64,000 nucleotides of DNA, from positions 52,749,196-52,813,195 of the forward strand of contig NC_088708.1 in assembly GCF_963576615.1 (NCBI RefSeq), read 5' to 3'. Shown in pieces: positions 26,801-38,800 of this stretch. A program made the position numbers and the translations under genes. The notes under the pieces are model-generated. The model was not told the DNA's origin and did not search any database. It worked only from the letters and a program-made list of their open reading frames with translations. Source of the stretch: Watersipora subatra. Its lineage: Eukaryota > Bryozoa > Gymnolaemata > Cheilostomatida > Watersiporidae. How positions within the stretch are numbered: the stretch's first letter is position 1; every line of letters starts with the position of its first letter.

Positions 26801-29800
26801 GCAATGACCAAAGCAAAGCTCCTCCGTGAATCATCATTCATGCCAAAATCAAGCTGCCTACTAAGCCGCTCTACTCTAAGGAGAAAATCTCTGTCGTCTT
26901 CTCCTGCAAGTTGTTTCGCAGAAACAAACTTTTGGGTCTTGACGTAAACGTTCTCCTCTCTTTCATAATGCCCTCTCAGCAGGTCCCGAGCCTGGTTGAA
27001 AGTTGAGTCTGGGTTATTAGACTCAAATCCCAACGATCTTAGGGTTTCCCTACCCTCTTGGCCTATGGCTTTTAAGAGTGCTAGTAATTGAGCCCTAGGA
27101 GTGAAGTTGGGGACCACGACGGCCTCCCCCTCCACCATAGCCTCACTATCCCCCATCTCAAAGTCCTTCATTTCAATACATAGGGTAAATTCTTCGCTAA
27201 ACTTTTTCCAGCTACCGAATACATCAGTAGCCAAAATCTCTAGCGCAGGCAAGCTAGCAAAAATATTTGCACCCACCCTTCTTCCAGCCATTATTCTATA
27301 TTAATTTGAAAGAATTAAATAGAATTCACTGAACAGAAATAATAACGGAACATTCAATTGAAATCCGTTCGTGTATCTATTGGTAGTCACCACACCTCAA
27401 TGCACCTCGCCGAGCGTCTACACACTCCACAATTGTCCAACACAATTCAATATACTCACCTCGACTTATCACTGTATTATCGTATTAATTTAGCACTACA
27501 CTATCGTATTAATCTATCACTACACTATCGTATCAACTTATTACTACACTATCAAATTACCATATCACTCCACTATCGTATTAATTTACCACCACACTAT
27601 CGTATCAACTTATCACTACACTATCGTATTACTTCTCTCCTGAAAGTAAGCACTCGTGGTACCATGTGAACTAGAGCTACTCTAGTTCAGTGGGTTCTTT
27701 AACAAGTCGTTACTTATCAGGAGACAAAACAAACACGTCCTAACTTACTGAGCTTCAAGCCGTAAGCGAGTCACTAGAAGATCCCTTCTCCCGGTCTCGC
27801 GCTTTTTCCCTTACCTCCGGTCAAGCCGGAGTTGTAGCGAGCCGATAATATCACATACGGATAGTAACGTACTCCAATGAGTCTATGGCAATGTGCCAGG
27901 CTAATGGCAAGCGGCAAGCAACTACATTACTTGCAACTGTTTATAAGCTGTTTTTAATGCTCGTGCAACGCCGGAAATTTGGCTAGTCTATCTATATATG
28001 CATGTTCATTGGTATTAATGGTTCAGGGAGGGAAGTATTCTTTAACATATTTCTAAAAAATCTGATTTTGTTTATAGCTAGATAAATGCCCTGTGTTGGC
28101 CAGGGTACTAAAAAATGTCTTTGCCCAAACAATTTATTTTATATAACATTTACTATTCTAATTTTTAAACTTCATATCATGAGAAAGTGTTTTGTGCAGT
28201 TCAAATAAATTGACAGAAAAAATAAAACAACTGTAAAGATGTTTAAATGGGAAATAATTAGCAAGTAATGGCTTGATAGTCTGGTGTGCTACAATGAAAA
28301 ATAATTTTAACACTGATACAATTAATACGAACTGAGAAAACAAATTTAAAATCATGAATATGTTGACTTAATAATATCAACTAGTATAATACTAGTACTA
28401 GTATAATAGTTAGTACATAGAAGTGGGTGTATAAAAAAGGTTTTGTTGCAGCAGAAGTTATCCGTCAAAACTTGGAATACGCCAATACTGATTCTTCTTG
28501 ATACATGTACAAATGTAACAATGAGATATCGAAATTAAATACATCATTGAAGCGCAATCAGTAATTTGTCTGACCGAACGGAGACTTGATGTAGAGGCAA
28601 TTCCTACTCGAGAATTTCCATGTGAATAGTCTTTAGTTTTGCAATATTTACCGGATGCCCTTTGAAAAGACTGGAAATTGAAGCCATTACAGTTGCGGAC
28701 TTAAAATTGAAATGAAAATTTGAAAATACAAATTAAAAAATGTATGGTTACCTTAAAAAGACAAACAAATGCAAAAGGGAATATTAATTTTAGAATAAAA
28801 AGTACACACTTTGCTTGTAACCTTCAATCGTTATAAGCATAGATCATATACCTAACGAGGCATGGTAAGGACGGCATAGTACAGTAGTTAGGCACGCTTG
28901 TCTGTAGATATTTAGTTGAAGGTCCGGAGATCAAATCCAGTGGGAAGCAGATCTTTGTTACTAGATTTTAATCACTGCGGCTGGACATGCGCACTACACA
29001 CAGACTTTAAGATCTATATATATATAGATGTTATAGTATTTTCATAGAATTTCTAACAGCTACTCAACATATGTGGTTTGAGATGACAGTTGGACTACCA
29101 GGATGTCAGCATTACCTTGACATATGTTCAGATTCATCATCGCTTCAAAGAGGAGTGTTTTTTGTTTTCTAAACATTTACAGTGAATATTCAGCAGCTGT
29201 TTTGACTGTCTCTTCTTGTTTTATAGTGGTCACCAAGCCCCCATATATGATACATGAAAGTGGATATGCCAGCTTCGGTCTCAAGCTTGACATCCACTTT
29301 GCCAACAAATCATGTCGCAATGGAGAAAATATCATTCATTACGAATATGACTTATATTTGCCTGGCGAAGGTCAGCCTGCTGTCACGTCTTTCAGACAGG
29401 AACGATTGCTCTTTAAAACACTTCCTCCAGAGTTTCGAGCTCGGCTGCTGGCCGGCGGAGCTGTGAGTTTGCTCTCTTTTTATTTCAAGTGCTTTCTGTT
29501 TAACTGACAGCTGGTAGCAGCTTCTGAAACGTGTCACTTGATTGGAGAGCTTTGTTATTTGGTGTTGCAATCATTTGTTATCTCCATTTAATAACGCAAG
29601 GTTTCTAAGCTGAATGGGTGCACCTGTAACACAGTCTTTACGCATTTTGGCTAACTCATGGGACAAGTTTATTTCAATCAGAAAAAATTTTACTCTGAGC
29701 AATTTATAATCGTATGTCATGCTTTTACATGAGTGGCAGCGGAGGTCAATAACGAATGCGAATTATTGTCGTTATAGTTTTCAAGTCCAGCTGTCCAGCT

Positions 29801-32800
29801 TACTAAAGGAAGTTAATATTATGTTACTATATTCATTTTGCTAGACATTTACTCTTGTTGCATGGATCACTCAGGGTCGCTCCAAACACCATGCATGCCA
29901 GCCACTCAATTAGTAAAGTATTTTGTGAATGAATAGCAGGAGTTGTCTGCACTACAAGTAATAAAACTATTGACACTTTAAATGCTGTGAATGCTTTAGA
30001 CTGATAACGGGCGGGGAGGGTAGGGAGGTGAGTCAGATAGCGGTGATTATCCATACATCTAATTATTCAGATGTTTGCTGCCCATGCTTAGGATACTGTT
30101 AATCTGTTAGCAACCTAACTTTATTCATCCGGTTACAGTCATGGTTAAAAGTATTAACACCCCTCATCATTTAGTGACATAAATTAGGTTTTTGCTCTTC
30201 TACCAGCACTCTGTACTACACGACCAGACAATATAAATATCAAATAATTCCTCGTAAGATTTTTTATACTTTTAAAACATTTATTTAAAACAAAACTATC
30301 CCATCAGTCTCTGGGGGCAGTAAAACCAGAGTTTTTTGGAACAAAATATTTGTGTGAAAATATGGAGTCCATCTCTGAGGCCAATTCCTAAGTGAAAATA
30401 GTTTTTTTGTTAGAAGTTGTAATCTCATCAGAAATATTTGATTCTCAGCATTCTAATCATCAGCACTATGCATGTATCAAATATATTATGTAAAGATTAA
30501 GTAAAATCTGGCGGAAGTTAATCCAATTTTTGCTAAATAGACTAGGTAAGAAAGGCAGGGGTGTTAATACTTTCAGCTACGGCCATGGCTGGTATATTGC
30601 TACCCTAGGACACTTATGTATTCGCGGCATCTAACTTTCGCGTTTTCGCGGTGTCATCCTCTCGCGAAAATTTAATGAGCGAAACTAAACTACCATAACG
30701 AACGAGCGAAAACGCGAAGTTAAATAGCTTTGTTCATTGATATCCGCAATAAAATCGTCATATTAGAAATGCAGGCAATTTTCGTCTGTGGTTGGGATCA
30801 ATGGGAAATTTCTGGTACACTCATTATAGCTAATACACCGACTGAGCAGCATGGCAAAGCAAATTAAGATTATATCAGTTTAGTCACCGAATTTGTAACG
30901 GATGAGGATGAAAGTCTGGTAGGTGAAGTCATAAAATTGCAGAATAATTATTGTAGTGATGAATTTTATTACCAACCAAAAACAATATCAAACCTCATCA
31001 GGTCTAACCACATTATCTCTTCCACTGCCAACCATGTACAAATTAGCTACCGGCCTAGTGCCAGCCATTTTACCGAAATTGCCGATATTGCTTCATGATA
31101 TGTATACAGTATTTTTTCAAGTTCTACTTTAATTATCTGTATAATCACGAAAATCTAAATTGGCTATTATGTCATCAACAACTGATTACCTGTTTTATGA
31201 CTCGCGCGGGGTAGTTAATGAACTCACAGAAAAATGTTCGTTTTTAGATTAGCAATTCTCAAACAAAAGTTTAAAATTGCTTCGTTGTTTTAGGCTGATT
31301 TTATAGATAAATCTTCGGACAACACAGTCAATTTCATAAAACACTTAAAGACCGTGGGTTATGTGGTCAACAAATAATAAAATCAGGTTACCAGACAATT
31401 GCTGAGAAAGTCCAAAAATGCGTTTATGGCAGTGGTCCCTAGAAAACGCATAAATGCGTTTATGGCAGCGTAAGGGTTATACAGTTTTGGTTGTGAAGTT
31501 GGTTGCTACCTATCTATTTTCTTTTTCTTGGGATTCGAGTGTGAAAGTCACAGCGGGAGGAACCTAGACGTCATTGATAGTCTAAAAAACAAATGGCAGC
31601 AAGTGATCAAATTGAATTGCCGATCTCACCCACACATTTCAACCTGTGGTTTACAAATACGAACTAGTCCCAAATTGAATTTTTTTCTTATTAGCAAACT
31701 GGACCTGAGGAATGTAATCTGTTTTTTGCACTGCATTTATTTTCACATCACTATATTTTCGCACTCATCAGAGCTGCGAAATTAAGTTGCAGCGAAATTT
31801 TATTCTGTGTGCTACTCACGAAACTAAATACTAGCGAAATATAAGTGTCCTAGGGTAGATTGTGTTTATCAGCAATAATCATTAGTGACACTATATCAGA
31901 TATTTATGATATTCTGGCTTTCTCCCTCAGGGCTTTGTGAGCTATATGGTTATTACATAATGCATACAAGCTTTCTCATGTAGTTTCAATAACTTGTCAG
32001 AATGTAGCTATTAGGTATCACTCTTAAAATCTCCTCTGCGATAATCAGTTAAATCTAATAATTAGCGGTTATTAGACTTGAGTACAAGAATAGACAGCTT
32101 GTGACAATGTGGTGTCTATCTTCTTCTCATGAACCATATTTGATCGCAGATATTTAATCTTTGCGTCACACATACTCATAGACCATGGAGCTGTCACAGG
32201 TCAGCTGCAATCTAAGTTAAATAACATTTACATTTTTGATGTTGTAATATTAGTTTTAGCTTATTTTCAAGAGCATTATTAAGCATTTAATGAACCGAGT
32301 TAACCATTTAAAAGCGTGTGTTAGCAATCCTAAGAAGAGCTAGTTGGAGTATATATGATTGTTGAAATAGTCAAAAGTTAATATAATAAGTGTAATAACT
32401 GTTGTAGAAGGAAACAGATCCAGAAAACCTGACAGGATTGTCTAAGGAGAGAGAGAAAAGGCCGGAAGTGTTAGCTGCCCACGCGGATAGTCTAACCCCT
32501 TTGTCCGGAGAGCAGAAGGCTGATGATGGCGACAGGAAGGAGAAGGTGAGTTAACCCTGTCGGTCCAACTCCAGCGGATATTCTCAGCTGATTTGTGAAA
32601 CTTTTTTCGCGAATTTTATTTCGGTAAAAGCTGAATTGTTGGAAGTAAGTGGCATACTGTCCCACTCGTTGATCCGTTTTGCAGCTTGTTTTTCAATTCT
32701 ACGAATCAGTAGTTGGATTATCTCACAATATGAGTATTAGAGTAGAGGATGGCTGTTTAATAGTCTGGATCTTTGTTGCCTGCAGAAAAAGAAAAGCAAG

Positions 32801-35800
32801 GATAAAGAGAAAAGCAGAAGTAAGAAGAGCAAGTCAGACAGAGACTCTTCAACGAAGCATCCCGACAGGTAGGGCTCTCTATTCTCATTTTCACTCAACA
32901 GCGTAGTGATGAACCACTAACAGTTAGTAGATGGTTTTTAACATTATATTCGCTATATATGGGTCAGCTATATGTAGTATTTTTTATTTGTTTAATTCAA
33001 CTGGAGTTGAAGCAAAGATGGCTTCCTCCGTAGCTTTGGCGGTGAGGAGTAGCAGAAATAACTTGCTTACTGCTAAGTTTGGCTCGAAGATGTGCAGCAG
33101 AAACTTGTATTTATATCCGATATCCTCATTTCTGATATCTATCTTTGTTTATAGCTTGCTGTTTGGTATGTCCCCACCGATAGAAGACAAGCAATCCAAA
33201 GGTATGTCCATAGTTTACTTTTATATATACAGTGAAACTCTGCCACAGGCACTCGGATAGCTCGAACACATGGTTAATTCGAACAGATTTGTTGGGTCCG
33301 TTCTCACTCAACGATAAATTGCTTTAGATAACTTGACCTCAACATCATTAACTCGAACAGTTTTTTGCCCAACGGCTACGGAGATGGTCTTTATCACTGT
33401 GTAATATCACTTTATTCCAAGCCATAGAGATAAACATCAACTTTTAGTAGTTCTTAGGCGTCCTTATTATCATCCTCTGCAAAATATTTTTGTTAACGAC
33501 TTTTTTAAAGGTTTAAAAAAGGTCAAGTTTTACCAAACATCCGCTTGGCAGTTGCCCATCGAAAGCAAGGGAAAGCGTGGAAACCTTCGGGTGAACTTAA
33601 AATAAAATTGGGAAAATTGTTCTTTGTTAAAACGCTCAAAAGAAAAAGATGTCTTTGTTCTTAGCATTTTAACTGTGATCATGTTTTGTCAATTTTAATC
33701 TGAAAACCTCCTGGCACTCACATCACCTAAAACAACAGGCAAATCTCAAATCATAGAAAGATATTTATACTTTCTGATAAAAAATTTTAAAACTATACAT
33801 GAAAAGCCCTTTAACTTGCAACAAGCAATCTATGCTTTTGATTTATATATAGTTTGCATATGTCCACGTATCTACTGATAAATACATGCACTTGTGACAG
33901 TGCTCTGATAACTTGAATGCTCTGATAACTCGAACACTTCCGCTCGGTCCCGTGAAGTTCGAGTTATCCGAGTTTCACTGTGCATATATCTACTTGTAAA
34001 TGACAGATCTTACTTGTACACAAAAATATTAAGGAATTAGCAAAATGGGAGATCAATCACGGCGTGGCTGCCGTTTAGACTGTTTATTACAAGCTGAGGA
34101 TAAATAACGCCGCTTCACATTATTGTTATTACCTTCTTATCTGGTTCCAACCTTGCAAGTGTCAGCAGGTAATATTTCTGGTCATAGTATATTGAATGTT
34201 GTCTGATATAGTAGAGGTAGGCTCGGTGGTGGCCGTTACTACTTAAGACCTAAGTCTTAGGTCTATAGAGATCTTTTGTGGATACTGACTCTCTGACCCT
34301 ACATTTTAACAATTGGCCAGTAATTTTATTTTGTGCTGATTTTTGAAAATTATTTTCATTTCGTTTTTTATTGATATATATTTTTGATTGTTTTTATTTA
34401 TACTTCTTTTTTAATTTATTTATTTTTATTTATTCTTCAGTAAAAATCATATATTTTATCTAGCTTATAACCATCAATCAGCTGGGCTAAAGGGAAATAA
34501 CATAAAATGTCTAGGGTTCATTAACATTCAGTTATCTTAAGGGCTGTAGGTAGGCTTAGGGATAAGGAACATGCATTTCTTCGGTTTTTTTTGTCGTTAT
34601 TTTTTGGTTACTTCTTCAGACTGATCGTTAATGGGGCTAGATCACTTCTAGAGTTATTTCTTCATTGTAGAAAAAGCTAGTCGACACCCTGCTTCTAGTA
34701 CCAGTTCCACGAGTACCAGCAGCAGCAGCTCATCCCCTGTCAACTCTCCCGTCCCCACAAACTTAAATAAGAGCAAGAATGAATGTATGTATCTCAGTCT
34801 ATGGGTGCTAGTAAATGTTACATTGTGTCTCGTCATTACTGTCTCAGTGCCTCAATGTCATCGCTGCTTACGAAGATATTTCTGCACAATAAAAATTCCT
34901 AAATATACAAGTAGCAAACACTGTCAATTGCAGCAGTGAGTTGGAGGAAGTTAGTTCTTTGAAATTAATGAATATCTGTAAATATTAGGTTACTTTTTAT
35001 GTTCATCTGTGCTGGAACAAAAAGACCGTGTTATTAACGAGAGAAAAATGCAAAGATGAAGGTTAGGAGTTTGTCTACACATCACATTTTAACATTCAAG
35101 CCTAAAATAACCTTTTGATAAGTCAAAGCCAAGACTGCTACTTTTGACTGTCTTGATAAGGAAATATTTAAGCTGTGCCATCATTTTGATTGGCTTTATT
35201 TCTAACATGGGTTTTAGTTGGTAGTTAACAATTTATCTGTCAATTGTGTCTACCTAGTGTGTTCAAGGTCATGAGTACAAGCAATGAAGTATTGCGTAAT
35301 ATTTGTTCAAAGATAGCCGTAAGGAAAAAGTTTTGGGGACCATGAAATTGCAAAATAAGAATGTAATTGAATCAAACCTTTTTGTAAACATTTCTTTAAA
35401 AAATGGTTGCTTATTCCATAAATACTGATGATTTACTTGATGCAGAATGAGTCGGAGAAACTCTGAGTTGTCATCACGAATGTTTTTAGGTTTTATAAAA
35501 TTTAAATATTGTAGGGTTATGTAAATTTAGTATTTTTATGCTTAGCTTGCTATTTTGTTTGTTTTTTTAACTCTATTTACAAATGTATAAATTCATTGTA
35601 TCTCTGTTGTATCATGAATCAAATAGCTGATGAACTAATTAAATGTATACTTCCATTACCTACTGCTAAAATGACATGGTCGCATCACAACGGTAAGTAG
35701 ATGCAAGCAGTCTTTTTAACATTGCTGTTTTTCTTTTAATGCCAAAACCGTGATATTCAATATAACACGTGATGCAGTTACCTAACAAAGCAAGATTTTA

Positions 35801-38800
35801 AAAACTGATGTATTAATTTGTTTGTTTAAAAAATTAAAATGTATTATCGAATAGCTTATTAATGCCAACAGAGTTTATCGCCATAATTATTTATTCTATT
35901 ACATATTTCTATGTACATACTGTACAAGTGATTCAGATTTTATTGCATTAGTTTTTGAAGCATACAAATTTAAAACTAAGTAACCGTGTGAAGAACAGAT
36001 AGTAAATTATTGTCCATTACGGTAATGGAATATGATGCTCAAATTTTCTCCATTAGTTTTAAAAATAACGGGCATTATTTTTTGTGATCAAATGTACAGA
36101 ATCTTAGCGAAAAATTACGTTTTCTAGTTTCTCAGTAAAGAAATGCTTGACTTGTTTATCCCTTATTGGGATGTTGGTTTGGACCAGACAAGGCAAGTTT
36201 GATGGCGTAACAAAATTCCTTTTTATTTATACTAAGAATATGAGAGAAGACAATTCCCAAGTCGTTGTTTCATAATTATTAATGTGCAGTCATTTGTCAT
36301 ATATGTGCAAGCTGGTTTTTAAAATTGGACCTACATTTGCTAAAATCTATTTTTATGAACAGGTTATAAATTTCTTTATTTCTCATTAACTCTGCTACAT
36401 TTTCTTAATGCTGTTCTTGAAATTCTAGCCACTTACATCCAGTACACTTGCTCTCGTACTTCTCCCCTACCTTCCACCCCTTCCCTCCACCCCTTCCCTC
36501 CACCCCTTCCCTCCACCCCTTCCCTCCACCCATTCCCTCCACCCCTTCCCTCCACCCCTTCCCTCCACACCTTAGTTCACTAACATTTTCTATTTAAGCT
36601 ACCGTGTCATCAGATTCTTCTTCTGACACCGATGATGATAGAGGCGGCAACACAAACAACAATAGTACTGCCGTCAAACGACCGATCTCCTCCAATCACA
36701 TCAGCAGCACTGGCCACAAGAAGTCAAGAACTTCAGAAAAACCTTCTAAAAAGGTATCTTTTTTCGTGTGCCGTCCAGAAGTGTTTTCATTTGTGTGTAT
36801 TGTATCATTGGACAGTCCAGATGTACTACTGGCTGCTCCTGGTTGTGGGTGGCCATACTTGAGTATCTATATACTCTCATTGGCTAACACCTCAATAAAT
36901 CAAGTTTTTTGGTATTTTTTTTGGTGGATAATTAGAGCTCTCTTTTTCTACCTTTGATCGATGTTTTCTAGTTAGTCCTTTATTTGCATTTTAGGCAGGC
37001 AACCTTGTTACTATGTAAAACTTCTTGAATGTGTCTGCACCATATGCCAGTTAGAAGTCTACTTTTAGGAAGCTGATGGTTCTACCGATGAAATTGTGAA
37101 AGGAGCAAATGGTGTGCCTATCGCTGTTCTCGTAGATCTGCATGACAAGATTGCCCAACTCAACAACCCCAATCTATTGCAGAGGTATGTTAAAATCATT
37201 ATTTGCTGTAATGCATCAATGTATTGTTTTAGTTTCTGAGATGCCATCGGTACGGCCAAAATCAATTACAAACAACCCTTATTGGTTCGAACTAATAAAC
37301 TAGTGGGTACACTAGGCCAAGCACGCTTGTTTGCTGACTTGGAGGTTTCAAGTTCTTATAACTTTATCGCTCTCAATGGACACTGAGATTTATATACATA
37401 GCTACGGTTTATTGCTCAAGCAAAGAATTGGTGAACTTGTGAACACACAAATGGTTATATCATTGATACAGTTGATAAAAACCTGTAAGACCTTTATTAA
37501 CTGTTAAAGGTTGACTTGCAACAAAATTCACATTAGTTATTTGATATGAAAAGATTCACCATGTCTTACTCTGTTGTAGGTGCAAAATATGTGGAAAGGT
37601 GATTACAAGCTCTTAAAAGCTCAAAAACTAACAGAAAATCGCAGCCACACGAGACCACCGTCGCTTGGATTCTCTTTCAAAAACAGCTCAAATGTGACGT
37701 AGTTGTGAGAGATGGTCTCTGTTTACACTTTCATGCAACCTTATTCGTCGAAATATTTTTTACAAATATGCTTCACGCATTCAATAAAACCATGTCTGTT
37801 GTTTTTACGTGCCTATTGTATCGTCATCGTGATGCTGTTACTTTTAATAGTGATATCCTATAACTTACCGTAAAATTCGTTTCATTTTTAGCCTTAGCTT
37901 GAAGGAGTACATATCGTTGTCTGATAATCATGACAAGCCTGTTGGTCACTTGTGATAATCAAAAAGTGCTGCAGAAATTATTTGCGAAGTATTGGGTCAC
38001 ATGATCAGATTACGACTTGCCGATTAGACCAAACTGAAACAAAACTGTAAAGTAGCGAGCATCTATATTTGATACGGGGTCTTCGGTAAAACCCGAAGTG
38101 TTTGTCATAAACTAGTGCTACGATAAGTTTTATATTGAGCTTTTTATTGGCCTTTCAATTCACGTGAGAACATCACTTGACAAGACAATAAATAGATTTC
38201 ATGACTACGTCATCGAAATAACGAGATTCCAATCTACGGCGGCTTTTCGTTTTTGAGCTTTTAAGAGCTTATAATTACATTTCCACATATTTGGCACCTA
38301 CAACACAACAGAGTAAGACATGGTGAATCTTTTGATACCAAATAACTGTAACGTGAATTTTATTGGAAGTCAACCTTTAAAGGATTGTGACGGATACAAA
38401 AACCATTGTGGGGCAGACAACTTCGTAAGTAATGTTCCAAATTTGATGATCAAAAATCTTCAAAACATTACATACAGTTTTCAAGTTTAACTATAAAAGC
38501 TGGTTGAAATTTAAAATAAAACATGAAAATAATAAACTATATGATTCATGTCAATTTAAACTGTATCTAGTGGAAGTTAGCCCACATATCTCTATCACTC
38601 ACTTTTTATGTTTTGTTGTAACAAGCTTGTTTGAACATTGCATGAAATATTTTAGCACTGACCAAATCTCCTATTTTAGATGCATTACACAAATATAAAA
38701 ACAGTCAGTTTTTTAATTTTGTGCTCTGTCAATGTGAACCAAACTCTAACTATATAAAGTTTGCTGCTCTGCTATTTGTGTGATATGTCAAAACCATCAT

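Larger units (their letters stand above)
24798..27855 (-). mobile_element. gag-only LTR retrotransposon (non-autonomous), 3,058 bp
   Basis: Two direct repeats of 191 bp (24798-24988 and 27665-27855) appear identical and have TG...CA ends. They are flanked by TACGG at 24793-24797 and 27856-27860, a perfect 5-bp target duplication. Read on the minus strand, the order is LTR, primer-binding site, leader with tandem repeats, a 435-residue Gag with zinc knuckles, about 1 kb without pol, polypurine tract, LTR. No reverse transcriptase, protease, RNase H or integrase motif is present, and there is no room for them. It lies antisense within intron 2 of the AF9/ENL-type gene and interrupts SINE copy E. 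The architecture resembles elements called TR-GAG in plants. I cannot assign it to Gypsy, BEL/Pao or Copia. Confidence 0.92.

Noticed and set aside
27101-27304. Reading the gag element as an endogenous virus
   Set aside because: No pol or envelope gene is present; ends and size fit a non-autonomous retrotransposon.
29352-29570. Minus-strand frame over the third exon of the AF9/ENL-type gene
   Set aside because: It is the antisense shadow of a conserved YEATS exon.
31528-31785. 85-codon frame in the long TA-flanked element as a transposase
   Set aside because: No DDE/D-like spacing or helix-turn-helix seen; the matching region of the short copy has frame-breaking differences.
33126-33260. 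The 109-codon plus frame 32931-33260 as a separate gene
   Set aside because: Only 33155-33201 fits, as a 47-nt exon of the AF9/ENL-type gene; the rest is intron and transposon end.
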